NCBI RefSeq assembly: GCF_020386615.1
Contig: NZ_CP077769.1
Coordinates: 5,456,001 to 5,520,000, forward strand
Source of the DNA: Chitinophaga pendula
Lineage (GTDB): Bacteria > Bacteroidota > Bacteroidia > Chitinophagales > Chitinophagaceae
DNA length: 64,000 bases
Direction of reading: 5' to 3'
The position numbers were made by a program, and so were the translations under genes. Positions 8,208 to 17,733 of the stretch are shown piece by piece (within the stretch, counting starts at the first letter, position 1; each line of letters begins with the position of its first letter). A model generated the notes under the pieces. The model saw only the letters and a list, made by a program, of their open reading frames with translations, made no database searches and was not told the origin of the DNA.

Positions 8208-9650
8208 TTATCTCACATCGAACCAGAGGCGGGTGATGAGTGCATCCGGTCCCTGGTTGGCTACGGCCTTTTTGTAGTTGATCCCATTCAATGCCTGCTC
8301 GCTGGAGGGATAGGTAAGGCGCAAGGGCATTTTGCCCTGCAACACGCCCTGGTATGCAGGCTTTAACTGGGGATAGTCCAGCCTTCTCCATTCTGTGAAG
8401 CCTTCGATGCCTTCGCTGAAGAGGGCCAGCCATTTTTGTTCGCCGATAGCGCGGCGGAAGTTGGTGACATCGTAGGCTAGTGCCGGTTGGGCGAGGTAGT
8501 TATTGACTACGGTGGCATCGACGATATTGTACTGGGCGAGGGACGCTCTTATGGCATCTTTATACAGTTGTTCTGCATCTGCGGAGATCAGGCCCCGGGC
8601 AGCTGCTTCTGCTTTGATGAAGAGTAGTTCTGCGTAGTTAAACAATATAGCCGGTGCGGTGGTGGCGGTGAAGACGGCACCTACATCAGAGGTTTTATTA
8701 AAGCCTAATGCGGAGGCGGAGTCTGTGGGCAAGCCATTGGTAACGCCGAGGATGGGGCCACCATCTTTGGGTTTGGCGGCATATATGGAGAGTCGCGGGT
8801 CGTTCAGTGCGAGTAGTTTGTCTACTACGGATTTGCTGATACGGTAGTCGTTCCTGGTTTCGCGGTTGCGGCCTACGGGGTTTTGGTTAGGGGAAGCGAG
8901 GTAGTCGAGCTTTACATTGTCGGCGTTGCTGCTGAGGACTGTGGCAGCATTGTTACTTACTTCGTCGAATACTGCTTTGGCGGTGGCTTCGTCCCTGTCG
9001 GATATCCTGATAGCGATGCGCAGGCGGAGGGAGTTAGCGAACTGTTTCCAGCGTTTCATATCGCCTTTGAATACCGGGTCGCCCTGGATGGGATTAGCGG
9101 TTTCCTGGATGGCGGCTACGGCACCTTTCAGTTCGGCGAGCAGGCCGGTGTATATATCTTTCTGCGCGTCATACCTGGGGGTGAGGAATTCCTTTATGTT
9201 GGCGGCCTGGCTATAGGGCACATCGCCATAGAGGTCGGTAAGGTTCTGGAATATCCAGGAACGCATGATAACGCCTACGGCGCGGTAGTTCGGGTTGTGC
9301 AAGGTATCCCCCAGCTGGATGAGGGTGGTAAAGTCCTGCACGGGTTGCGCGTAGAAATTGTTCCATATGCTCTGTGAGGTGGTGGCTGCCGGCTGGTATT
9401 TATCCGGATCGGTATATTGGATCTTGGCCCAGTATTGTACGTACAGCAGGGATGTTTCCATGGTCGCGTTCTCTCCCCAGTAGATGTCTACTGCGGATTT
9501 GATTGCATTAGAGAGGAGGTAGTCCGGTTGTACATTTTCTGACTGGTTAGGATTTTTGTTGATGTCTTCCAGCTGTTTCTGGCAGGCGGCCAGCAAGGTG
9601 ACTGCTATCAACAGTGCCGGCAATATATATCTGGTATTTACTCGTTTCAT
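8208..9650 (-). CDS. SusD/RagB-family nutrient-binding lipoprotein (SusD-like_2)
   Basis: This surface lipoprotein partners a SusC transporter and binds the nutrient before import. I place the start at the ATG at 9650, giving 480 residues, because MKRVNTRY...TLLAACQK is a clean lipoprotein signal with lipobox LAAC; a longer frame to 9674 would put extra residues before it and overlap the susC stop. The region QLEDINKNPNQSENVQPDYLL after the Cys and later tetratricopeptide-like helices, including WGENATMETSLLYVQYWAK, match the SusD-like_2 group. It follows the SusC gene by 23 bases. No glycan-specific enzyme is fused or adjacent, so the nutrient is unknown. Confidence 0.92.
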   Translation of the reverse strand: MKRVNTRYILPALLIAVTLLAACQKQLEDINKNPNQSENVQPDYLLSNAIKSAVDIYWGENATMETSLLYVQYWAKIQYTDPDKYQPAATTSQSIWNNFYAQPVQDFTTLIQLGDTLHNPNYRAVGVIMRSWIFQNLTDLYGDVPYSQAANIKEFLTPRYDAQKDIYTGLLAELKGAVAAIQETANPIQGDPVFKGDMKRWKQFANSLRLRIAIRISDRDEATAKAVFDEVSNNAATVLSSNADNVKLDYLASPNQNPVGRNRETRNDYRISKSVVDKLLALNDPRLSIYAAKPKDGGPILGVTNGLPTDSASALGFNKTSDVGAVFTATTAPAILFNYAELLFIKAEAAARGLISADAEQLYKDAIRASLAQYNIVDATVVNNYLAQPALAYDVTNFRRAIGEQKWLALFSEGIEGFTEWRRLDYPQLKPAYQGVLQGKMPLRLTYPSSEQALNGINYKKAVANQGPDALITRLWFDVR

Positions 9651-9673
9651 GGTTATCGCTTTAATCATACACA

Positions 9674-12600
9674 TTAGAAGGATACATTCAGGTTAAGACC
9701 GAAGCTGCGGGTGGTAGGGATCTGCAATGTTTCCAGACCTTGTCCGTTGCCGGTATTGAATGCTGTTTCCGGGTCGATGTTGGGTGCTTTTTTGTCGATG
9801 ATCCATAGGTTGCGGCCCACGAGGGTGACATCTATGGCCTGGAAGCCCCAGCGTTTTACCAGTTCTTTCGGTAGTGCATATCCTATTCTTACTTCGCGCA
9901 GTTTGATGAAGGAGGCGTCGTATACGCTGCTTTCATTGAGGCTGCTATTATATACTGATTTATAGTACCGTTGGGCGGGCAGGATGACGTCGTTCTTTTT
10001 GCCGGAGCTGGTAACGCCATCGAATATCATCCCATCATGGTATACGGTTTCTCCATTGGGAGCGCCTGCGTTATGGTTGGGGAGGCGTACGGGTGTGGAG
10101 CTGGTATTGTTACCTGCATAATAGTACGGGATTCCACCATTTTCTGCATCGCGGCCAGGGAGGCTGGCTGCCAGTACGCCGGTGTATATGCCGGTGTAGT
10201 TGGTACCGGACCAGATGGATCCGCCCTGTTTGGTATCGATGAGGAAGCTGAGGGTCACCCCTTTGAAGGAGAAGGCGTTGTTGATGCTACCGGTCCATTT
10301 GGGGGTATAGTATCCCAATACTTTTCTGTCGTTGGCGATCGCTGGTGTACCATCGGGGTTTACCAGTATCTGTCCGCTGGCGTCGCGCTGATAGGCTTTA
10401 CCATATATGGCACCATATCGTTTGCCTTTGCTGGCCAGCACCTGTACGTTGCCGGAGGTACCCAGTACGTAATCGTTGAGGAAACCATCTTTGTCCAGTT
10501 CTACTACTTTGCTCACGTTGCGGGCGTAGTTGATGTTTACATCCCAGCGGAATCCGGAGGCGGTACTTACGGGCGCGCCACCTAATGATATTTCTATCCC
10601 TTTGTTGTTGATCTGCCCTGCGTTGAGCAATTTTTTCAGGTAGCCGGTAGAGGCGCTAACATCGGCCAGTAGTATCTGGTTGCGGCTGTTAGCGTTATAG
10701 TAGGTCACGTCGATGCGGGCGCGGTTATTGAAGAACCCTGCTTCCAGGCCAATTTCTGCGGAGGAGGTGATCTCAGGTTTGAGGTCGCTCTTCAGGAAGT
10801 TGTCAGAAACGGTGAGGAGCGGATATTCACCGAATGGTTGATTGAATGGGTATGTATTGATCAGTTGATAAGGATCTGTATCATTACCTACCTGTGCCCA
10901 ACCTCCTCTCAGTTTGAGTAGGGTGAGTGCTTTGCTCTGTATGTGGAATGCTTCGTTGAGTACGAGGCTGGCGTTGGCGGATGGATAGAAGTAGGCGTTA
11001 TTGGCTCGTGGCAATGTAGAGGATTGATCGCGACGGGCGGTGAGGTTAAGGAATGCGTATTCGCGGAAGCCCAGTTGTGCAGAGGCGAATCCGCTATAGA
11101 TGCGTCGTTTACCGAATATGTTAGAGGACACTACCGGGTCGCGTGAGTTATTCAATGTGTATACATCTTTCACTGCGAGGCGGGGCGCCTGTTGATAGTT
11201 TTGTTCTGTTTGATTATTGCGGATGTTACCTCCCACCAGTACATCGAGGTTGAAGTCGCGGCTTAGTTTTTTCACTGCGTTCAAGGTGAACTCGGTGTTT
11301 ACTTCGGAGATGCCATAGGCATCTTCTGTGTAGGAGCCGAATGGTGTGCCGTTGGTACCGTAGGCTATTTTGTATTTACGGCGGTCGTTGTAATAATCGA
11401 GGCCGATGCGGACATTGGCGGTCAGCCAGTCGAGTATCTGGTAGGACAATCGGGTATTGCCGAAGATACGGTTACGTTGTTGTCCTACGGTATTTTCATA
11501 CTGTATCCAGTAGGGGTTGCTGTAGTAGCTATGGTTCCAGTTATAGTCGGTGCCATCGGGATTTTTATAATCGCGCAGCCTGTTTACATCTACCTGGCGG
11601 CCGAACCAGATGAACTGGAGGGTAACGCTGTTACCACGGCGGCCATCGACACCTGGCAGGTTATCTGCGACGCTGCGGGTATAATTGACATTGCTGCTGA
11701 ACGTCAGTTTAGGCGTGATGCGGTAGGTGGTATTAAAGGAGAAGCTATTCCGGCTGATGCCGGTATTGGGCAGGATGCCTTTTTGTTTGGTATTGTTATA
11801 GGAGAACCGGTAATCGAGTTTATCGTTAGAGCCGGCGATTGACAGGCCATTGTTGAGGGTATATCCTGTTACGTAGAAGTCTTTTACGTTATTGGGATGT
11901 GGAACCCAGGGAGCAGGTTGGCCATTGGAGAAGAACTGTTTGATCAGTCGGCCATCCATTTTGGGTCCCCAGCTTTCGTCGACGCCATCGTTGATACCGC
12001 CCCCTTTACCATCTACGTAGGAGAACTGACCTCCGGAGCCTTGTCCGTATACGTTCTGGAAGGAGGGTAATACGAGGAGGTCTTCTACGGTGGCGTTGGA
12101 GGAGACGGTGATGCCCAGGCCCTTTTGTTTACCGCGGCCGGACTTTGTTTTGATCACGATCACGCCATTGGCAGCACGGGAGCCATATAATGCGGCAGCG
12201 TTGGGGCCTTTGAGGACGCTGAGGGATTCGATATCTCCAGGGTTGATATCTGCGATAGCGTTAGCGAAGTCGCGGCCGGAGCCTACGCCCAGCTGGGAGT
12301 TATCTACCGGTAATCCATCTACTACGAAGAGGGGTTGGTTATTACCTGAGATGGAAGTCTCTCCTCTTATTACGATACGGGAGGAGCCCATGTTACCCTG
12401 GCTATTGGTAATGTTGACGCCGGCGATCTTACCCGACAATGCATTGACGAGGTTGGTTTCGCGGGCTTCGGTAATATCTTTTGATTTCAGTTCCTGCATG
12501 GCATATCCCAGTGATTTTTTTTCACGGGAGATACCGAGGGCAGTTACTACGACTTCCTGCAATTTACTTTCTGCTGATTCGAGTGCAATGTTGAGTTGGG

Positions 12601-12868
12601 AGCTTTTACCTACCGGCACTTCGATGGTATTGTAGCCGATGAAGGAGAAGCGGAGGGTATCGGAGGAATTTGCTTTGATGCTGTATTTTCCATCCGCATC
12701 GGATTGGGTACCATTGCTGGTTCCTTTTACGACTATGATGACGCCTGGTAGTGGCTGTGCGTCTGTTTTACCGGTGACCACACCTCCGATTTTTATACTT
12801 TGCGCGAAGCCAGCCTGGGTGTACAGGATGACGAAGAGCAAGGCTGCGGCATGTCTTGCAAATTTCAT
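9674..12868 (-). CDS. SusC/RagA-family TonB-linked outer-membrane transporter
   Basis: This 1064-residue protein has a signal peptide ending near QAGFAQS, a CarboxypepD_reg-like domain (about residues 27-105), a plug (about 110-245) with the SusC-type VVTALGISREKKSLGYA and SVLKGPNAAALYGSRAANG motifs, and a large beta-barrel ending in a terminal Phe (LNLNVSF). It forms a pedal-bin import complex with the SusD protein downstream. The 348-base region upstream holds palindromes including an AAACGTTT core 8 bases before the start. The gene is leftward, separate from the amidase pair further upstream. No anti-sigma or sigma factor pair is seen nearby. Confidence 0.95.
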   Translation of the reverse strand: MKFARHAAALLFVILYTQAGFAQSIKIGGVVTGKTDAQPLPGVIIVVKGTSNGTQSDADGKYSIKANSSDTLRFSFIGYNTIEVPVGKSSQLNIALESAESKLQEVVVTALGISREKKSLGYAMQELKSKDITEARETNLVNALSGKIAGVNITNSQGNMGSSRIVIRGETSISGNNQPLFVVDGLPVDNSQLGVGSGRDFANAIADINPGDIESLSVLKGPNAAALYGSRAANGVIVIKTKSGRGKQKGLGITVSSNATVEDLLVLPSFQNVYGQGSGGQFSYVDGKGGGINDGVDESWGPKMDGRLIKQFFSNGQPAPWVPHPNNVKDFYVTGYTLNNGLSIAGSNDKLDYRFSYNNTKQKGILPNTGISRNSFSFNTTYRITPKLTFSSNVNYTRSVADNLPGVDGRRGNSVTLQFIWFGRQVDVNRLRDYKNPDGTDYNWNHSYYSNPYWIQYENTVGQQRNRIFGNTRLSYQILDWLTANVRIGLDYYNDRRKYKIAYGTNGTPFGSYTEDAYGISEVNTEFTLNAVKKLSRDFNLDVLVGGNIRNNQTEQNYQQAPRLAVKDVYTLNNSRDPVVSSNIFGKRRIYSGFASAQLGFREYAFLNLTARRDQSSTLPRANNAYFYPSANASLVLNEAFHIQSKALTLLKLRGGWAQVGNDTDPYQLINTYPFNQPFGEYPLLTVSDNFLKSDLKPEITSSAEIGLEAGFFNNRARIDVTYYNANSRNQILLADVSASTGYLKKLLNAGQINNKGIEISLGGAPVSTASGFRWDVNINYARNVSKVVELDKDGFLNDYVLGTSGNVQVLASKGKRYGAIYGKAYQRDASGQILVNPDGTPAIANDRKVLGYYTPKWTGSINNAFSFKGVTLSFLIDTKQGGSIWSGTNYTGIYTGVLAASLPGRDAENGGIPYYYAGNNTSSTPVRLPNHNAGAPNGETVYHDGMIFDGVTSSGKKNDVILPAQRYYKSVYNSSLNESSVYDASFIKLREVRIGYALPKELVKRWGFQAIDVTLVGRNLWIIDKKAPNIDPETAFNTGNGQGLETLQIPTTRSFGLNLNVSF

Positions 12869-13216
12869 GGTTGAGAAAACGTTTGATGAGTAATTTTGTA
12901 GTTTAATCAGGTAGTTAACCTACAGCGGATGTGTATTATACACAAAGCAATGCCTGGTGGCAGTTCAATGCTGCCGGTAAGTAATTTGTATATAACAGGT
13001 GGTGTATGATGTCAGATCAACAATATATCGCGGCGGAGCAGCCGCATACGGCAGACCATGCGTTGCATGAAGTACGTAAGAAAGCTATGGTTGGAAATTC
13101 CGTTGCTGATTGGACGAACACAAAATGCATTATTATACCTGGTTTAGTTGACAGGCGTAAAAGTACACAATAATAATTAATCTACAAATTCTGTAGGGTA
13201 TTAGTATTAATAAATA
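12869..13216. promoter_or_regulatory. Regulatory region upstream of susC
   Basis: No gene is seen in these 348 bases. It holds AAACGTTT at 12877-12884, a LacI-type palindrome core close to the susC start, and a perfect odd palindrome GTGTATTATACAC at 12931-12943. A weak hairpin CTACA/TGTAG (13182-13196) near the far end could terminate the leftward gene at 13217. Assigning any of these to a protein is inference. Confidence 0.4.
13182..13196 (-). terminator. Weak hairpin after the 250-residue secreted protein gene
   Basis: CTACA and TGTAG pair around a 5-base loop, and on the minus strand the hairpin is followed by an A/T-rich tail ATTAATTATTATT. The stem is short, so this is only a candidate terminator. 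Confidence 0.3.
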
Positions 13217-13969
13217 TTATTCTTGCAGGAGACCGGCGGCGATAAGTAGTTTGCGGACGTCGGGGTCTTTCTCATATTTTTTGATCAGGGCATTTATGTT
13301 TTTGGGTGTGAGGGATTGTTTGTTGAAGGTGTCGGGGAATGCGTTGGCCCATGCGTTGCCGAAGATGAGGTTCATCCAGGTGTGGTAGGGTTCGTAGCGG
13401 CCGTATCCACGGTATTGCCAGAACTGGTCCATGGAGGTATTGAATGATTGGAGGGCGGCGCTGAATATTTCTTTGTTGATGGTATTGATTGATTTGAGGG
13501 ACAGTTGTTTTTCCATGTCATCTTTACGATAGAGGGCGATGGCGAAGTGGGAGCCGGTATCTTTTTTTATAGCGTCCTGTAGTTCGTTGAGGGATTTGTA
13601 GCCATTGTCTGAGCCATCTGCGCAGTACATCCACAGTATTTTATTCGATTTATCGTATTTGAAGGAGGTGCAGAAGAACAGGGAATCGTAGGAGACATGT
13701 ACGAGGTAGGTTTTACCTTTTGTATTAAAGTCTTTGATAACGGTGATTTTCTCTTCGTTCCCCTGTTGGGCGCCGGCGACGTTGTAGTTGCGCAAGGGTC
13801 GGAATCCGATGTCCTGGTTGCTCAGGGATATATTTTTTTCGCTGATGGTCAGTTGTGCGATGGGGCCATTGCCGGTGGTGTAGGTATACCATTCTCCTTT
13901 GATCTGGGCGAGTGTCCAGGTGGACAATAGGAGCAGGCAGCTGAGTGTTGTGAGCATTCTTTTGTGCAT
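13217..13969 (-). CDS. Secreted protein of unknown function
   Basis: I do not recognise this 250-residue protein. It has a clear signal peptide (MHKRMLTTLSCLLLLSTWTLA) followed by a beta-rich half beginning IKGEWYTYTTGNGPIAQLTI and a more helical C-terminal half with FWQYRGYGRYEPYHTWMNLIFGNAWANAFP near residues 180-215. The early part reads like a lipocalin-type or META-type fold that measures something against a baseline, but that is only an impression. It is 18 bases downstream of the peptidoglycan amidase gene on the same strand, so the two are probably one operon acting in the envelope. Confidence 0.75.
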   Translation of the reverse strand: MHKRMLTTLSCLLLLSTWTLAQIKGEWYTYTTGNGPIAQLTISEKNISLSNQDIGFRPLRNYNVAGAQQGNEEKITVIKDFNTKGKTYLVHVSYDSLFFCTSFKYDKSNKILWMYCADGSDNGYKSLNELQDAIKKDTGSHFAIALYRKDDMEKQLSLKSINTINKEIFSAALQSFNTSMDQFWQYRGYGRYEPYHTWMNLIFGNAWANAFPDTFNKQSLTPKNINALIKKYEKDPDVRKLLIAAGLLQE

Positions 13970-13987
13970 ATGACCAGGGATTTATGA

Positions 13988-14818
13988 TTATTGAGACTGT
14001 TGAGCGAGGCTAAAGATAATCTTGGCAGCGGCGGTATCCAAGCGGGTGCCGGAGGTGGAATCGGCCGGTGTGAAGTGGCGTTTGAAGGCCAGTATGGCGG
14101 CGGAGGTATCTTTGATATCGTAGCCGACGATCCGTAATGCCTGTAGGTGGTTGAAGTTCTGGGGTAGTGTGATGGTGGCGGTATCTTTGAACCAGAGGCC
14201 GAATCCTTTTTGAGCCAGTTGTTGCCAGGGGAACCATGCGCTGGGGTCTACTTTTCTACCCGGGGCGATATCTCCGTGGCCGATGAAGTTGGCGGTGGGG
14301 ATGTTGTATTTATGGCGGAGGGTGTCGAGCAGTATTTCGAGGCTATGTATCTGTGCGGGGGCGAAAGGTTCGAAGCCGTTGTTGTCCAGTTCAATGCCTA
14401 TAGAGGAGGAGTTGATATCGGTGACGCTGCCCCAGCGAGCGACGCCGCCGTGCCAGGCGCGGAGGTAATCGTTGAGCATATGGTGAATGGTACCATTGCG
14501 GCAGATGACATAGTGAGCGCTTACCTGGGTGGCGGTGTTGGTGAATGTTTTAAGGGTCTGTTCGCAGGAGTTTTGTGCGGTATGATGGATGATGACGAAG
14601 TTAGGTTTGCGCAGGTTAAAGTTGACGGTACCTACCCAGTATTGGGGGAGGGCGGCGGAGTCTGTGGGGACGGGGAATGGTTGTTGGCGGATGGTCGCTG
14701 CGTATGTTTTAGTCTGTTGGCGATATGCTTTATTGGTGGTTGCGTATGGATTACGTGCGCAGCCATATACCAGCAGGAGGGCTGCGGCGAGGGGGTAATA
14801 CCAGGAAGTCAGTTTCAT
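13988..14818 (-). CDS. N-acetylmuramoyl-L-alanine amidase (Amidase_2), lipoprotein
   Basis: This 276-residue lipoprotein (lipobox LVYGC, acylated Cys20) carries an Amidase_2/AmpD-like zinc amidase domain that cuts the bond between muramic acid and the stem peptide. Expected zinc and catalytic features are visible: NFVIIHHTAQ (first His), the SAHYVICRNGTIHHM segment, the RAWHGG motif, the SIGIELDN core and GHGDIAPGRKVDPSAWFPW near residues 185-205, which supplies the second His and the Asp. It is probably a periplasmic or outer-membrane-anchored cell-wall recycling enzyme. It precedes the secreted unknown by 18 bases. The GH92 gene upstream is separated by a strong terminator. Confidence 0.93.
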   Translation of the reverse strand: MKLTSWYYPLAAALLLVYGCARNPYATTNKAYRQQTKTYAATIRQQPFPVPTDSAALPQYWVGTVNFNLRKPNFVIIHHTAQNSCEQTLKTFTNTATQVSAHYVICRNGTIHHMLNDYLRAWHGGVARWGSVTDINSSSIGIELDNNGFEPFAPAQIHSLEILLDTLRHKYNIPTANFIGHGDIAPGRKVDPSAWFPWQQLAQKGFGLWFKDTATITLPQNFNHLQALRIVGYDIKDTSAAILAFKRHFTPADSTSGTRLDTAAAKIIFSLAQQSQ

Positions 14819-14943
14819 AAGCCAGCTATTTTTGGATAGTTTGATGTCCTACCTATAGCAATTATTGCTCCATTTCTGGGAGGTGCAGGTATTATGCGAT
14901 ACCTGGCGGACATTTACAAAAATAGCATAATCGGTATCAAATG

Positions 14944-14972
14944 AAAAAAGGCGGGTGAATACCCGCCTTTTT
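14944..14972. terminator. Bidirectional intrinsic terminator after GH92
   Basis: The stem GGCGGGT/ACCCGCC with a 4-base loop is preceded by an A-run (14944-14949) and followed by a T-run (14968-14972). On the minus strand it ends GH92 transcription before the amidase gene. Confidence 0.9.
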
Positions 14973-15012
14973 GTTATCACCATTCTATCAACCATTTAAA
15001 AAAAACACGACA

Positions 15013-17298
15013 TTATTTTGCATCTGAGTAAGAGAATGGTGCGTCTTTGACAGCTGTACCACGGTTCTTTTCGGGTTGTGCGCTCATACGGAAGTTCAGT
15101 TGTCCACCTTTCATCAGTTCGAAGTGGTCGAGCCAGTTTTGCGACAGTGCTTTACCATTCCATTCCATCTTCTGTATGTATCTTTTATCCGGGCCGTTGT
15201 CGGCCGCGTTGATCTGCAGTGTTTTACCATTTTCCAGTTTGATGGTAGCGTTTTTGAAGAGGGGGCTACCTACTACGTATTGGGTGGTACCCGGGCAAAC
15301 GGGGTAGAAACCTAACGCAGAGAATACGTACCATGCGGAGGTTTGTCCGTTGTCTTCGTCACCGCAATAGCCGTCGGGAGTGGGGGTATACAGGCGGTCC
15401 ATTACTTCACGGAGCCAGTATTGTGCTTTCCAGGGTGCGCCTGCATAGTTATAGAGGTAGATCATGTGTTGAATGGGTTGGTTGCCATGTGCGTACTGGC
15501 CCATGTTCATGATCTGCATTTCCCGGATTTCGTGTATGGTGAAGTTATAATAGCTATCGTCGTACACGGGAGGCATTACGAATACGGAGTCTAGCATTTT
15601 CACGAACATTTCCCTGCCGCCCATGAGGTTGGCGAGGCCTTTTACGTCATGGAATACGGACCAGGTGTAGTGCCAGCTATTTCCTTCGGTGAAGGCATCT
15701 CCCCATTTGAACGGGTTGAACGGAGACTGGAAGTTACCATCTTTATTACGGCCTCTCATGAGGCGGGTTTCTTTATCGAAGAGGTTACGGAAGTTCTGGC
15801 TACGTTTCTCATATTTTGAGATATCATCTGCCGGGCGTTTGATTGCTTTTGCGAGCTGGTAGATGGTGAAGTCATCGTAGGCGTATTCGAGGGTACGTGC
15901 GGCGTTTTCGTTTATTTTCACGTCGTAGGGTACGTATCCCAGTTCGTTATAGTATTTCACGCCTCTGCGGCCTACGGATTCGAGGGGGCCTTCATTTTCG
16001 GCATTTTTCTGTAATGCTTCGAAGGCGGTGTTTACATCGAAGTTGCGTACGCCTTTGATGTAGGCGTCGGCGATGATGGAGGCGGAATTGGAGCCGATCA
16101 TACAATCGCGGTGTCCGGGGCTGGCCCATTCGGGAAGCCATCCACTTTCTTTATAGGCGTTCACGAGTCCCTGCATGATGTGGCTGTTCATTTCGGGATA
16201 CATGAGGTTAAAGAAGGGGAATGCGGAGCGGAAGGTATCCCAGAAGCCGTTGTCGGTGAACATGTACCCTGGCAGTACTTGTCCGTTGTATGGGCTGTAG
16301 TGTACTACTTCTTTCTTCTCGTTCATTTCGTAGAATTTGCGCGGGAAGAGGAGTACTCTATAGAGGCAGGAGTAGAAAGTACGTGTTTGATCGACGGTGC
16401 CACCTGTTACGAGGATGCGGCCCAGTTCTTTATTCCACGTTGCTTTAGCCTGTGTTTTTATGTCGTCGAAGCTGCGGTTGCCGATTTCCTGCAGGAGGTT
16501 TAGTTCTGCTTGTTCGGGGCTGATGAAAGAGGAGGCTACTTTGGCCTGTACTTTTTCGCCCTTTACGGTAGCGAAGCCTATGATGGCGCCACTATGATTG
16601 GATTTGGATTCGAGGATACCGGCAGAGAGGGTGCTATCCTTCCAGGTGGCCTGGTAGGAGAACGGTTTATCGAAATAGATGACGAAATAGTTTTTAAAGT
16701 TGGCTGGTACGCCGCCGCTGTTGCGGGTGGTATAGCCAATGATCTTGCGTTCTGCGGGGATCACTTTTACGAAAGAACCTCTGTCGAGGGCATCGATGAT
16801 AACGAATGCGCTGTCGGTTTTCGGGTAGGTAAAGCGGAAACGGGCAGCTCTTTCGGTGGGGGTGATCTCGGTGGTTACGTCGTGATCGGCGAGGTATACG
16901 CTGTAGTAGTATGGTCTGGCGGTTTCTGATTTATGAGAGAACCAGCTGGCGCGATCGTTTTCGCGGAATTTGGGTTTGCCGGTTACGGGCATGATAACGA
17001 ACTGGCCGTAATCGTTGATCCAGGGGCTGGGTTGGTGGGTTTGTTTGAAGCCGCGTATCTTTTCGGCGTCGTAGGTATATGCCCAACCATCTCCCATTTT
17101 GCCGGTTTGCGGCATCCAGAAGTTCATTCCCCAGGGGAGGGCGATAGCCGGATAGGTGTTACCCTGTGAGAGGCTATGTTTGGAAGCTGTTCCCATAAGG
17201 GGATTGACCCAGTCTGCCGGGTCTTGTACGGAAGTGACGATCTGTGCCTGCGACTGTAAGGAAAGCAGTGTCAGGGCACCAAGCAATAATTTTCTCAT
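15013..17298 (-). CDS. GH92-family alpha-mannosidase
   Basis: This is a secreted glycoside hydrolase family 92 enzyme, a calcium-dependent inverting exo-alpha-mannosidase family abundant in Bacteroidota. The start is set at the ATG at 17298 (761 residues) because MRKLLLGALTLLSLQSQAQ is a clean signal peptide. Landmarks are VNPLMGTASKHSLSQGNTYPA at the mature N-terminus, GWLPEWASPGHRDCMIGSNS in the middle, EGNSWHYTWSVFHD and the late GYCGDEDNGQTSAWYVFSALG motif. Family length is normal. It is monocistronic by its terminator, and it is close to but not in the SusC/SusD unit. Mannose linkage preference cannot be told by eye. Confidence 0.95.
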   Translation of the reverse strand: MRKLLLGALTLLSLQSQAQIVTSVQDPADWVNPLMGTASKHSLSQGNTYPAIALPWGMNFWMPQTGKMGDGWAYTYDAEKIRGFKQTHQPSPWINDYGQFVIMPVTGKPKFRENDRASWFSHKSETARPYYYSVYLADHDVTTEITPTERAARFRFTYPKTDSAFVIIDALDRGSFVKVIPAERKIIGYTTRNSGGVPANFKNYFVIYFDKPFSYQATWKDSTLSAGILESKSNHSGAIIGFATVKGEKVQAKVASSFISPEQAELNLLQEIGNRSFDDIKTQAKATWNKELGRILVTGGTVDQTRTFYSCLYRVLLFPRKFYEMNEKKEVVHYSPYNGQVLPGYMFTDNGFWDTFRSAFPFFNLMYPEMNSHIMQGLVNAYKESGWLPEWASPGHRDCMIGSNSASIIADAYIKGVRNFDVNTAFEALQKNAENEGPLESVGRRGVKYYNELGYVPYDVKINENAARTLEYAYDDFTIYQLAKAIKRPADDISKYEKRSQNFRNLFDKETRLMRGRNKDGNFQSPFNPFKWGDAFTEGNSWHYTWSVFHDVKGLANLMGGREMFVKMLDSVFVMPPVYDDSYYNFTIHEIREMQIMNMGQYAHGNQPIQHMIYLYNYAGAPWKAQYWLREVMDRLYTPTPDGYCGDEDNGQTSAWYVFSALGFYPVCPGTTQYVVGSPLFKNATIKLENGKTLQINAADNGPDKRYIQKMEWNGKALSQNWLDHFELMKGGQLNFRMSAQPEKNRGTAVKDAPFSYSDAK

Positions 17299-17733
17299 GA
17301 TGCTATAAATAAACTCAATAGTTTCCAACTATATTCCACCAGGTAAGCGACTTACAGATAGTATGACAGGTCTATCTTACGATCTTTGGTTGGGACACTG
17401 GTCCTGATACGTGGAAAGCAGTAAAAATACTTGTTCAATGGAAAGATAACGTAATATTTTATGAGTGGAAAATGCAAAAATGCTAAACTGAGGAAATATA
17501 GTACCTGTCTGGGGCTAAAACATTTTAGCAACAAGCATTTAGGGCCGTATTTTTTTAGCAATAAAAAAGGGGTGGGATTGGGATGATATACTTTAGAATG
17601 TGGGGGTGGCGTTATTAAATTCTGTCATTTGAGCGACATAAAAAGCAGATTTAGCGTTTTTTTAACTGTGGGCATTATAATGCTTCGTAATATTGGTCTA
17701 TCTCTCTTGATCTACTTCTTTAAATTTATTTTC
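17299..17733. promoter_or_regulatory. Divergent control region with repeated GCTAAAA elements
   Basis: No gene is supported in this 435-base gap between leftward GH92 and the rightward S41 protease. GCTAAAA-CA-TTTTAGC is a perfect palindrome at 17514-17529. A further TTTTAGC lies 30 bases on (17553-17559) and a GCTAAAC 32 bases back (17482-17488), so similar half-sites recur about every three helical turns. This fits an operator array, but no binding protein is known. Confidence 0.4.

Noticed and set aside
14210..14839. 209-residue plus-strand frame
   Set aside because: It is antisense to the amidase gene, whose motifs and signal peptide are clear.
8208..17298. A polysaccharide utilisation locus centred on SusC/SusD and GH92
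   Set aside because: The SusC/SusD unit and GH92 are separated by an amidase pair and a terminator, and no sigma/anti-sigma or hybrid sensor is present. A functional link is possible but not supported.
17352..17561. 69-residue minus-strand frame
   Set aside because: It lies in the GH92/S41 gap, has an aromatic-rich low-complexity translation without domain logic, and covers the palindromic GCTAAAA elements. Coding is unlikely.
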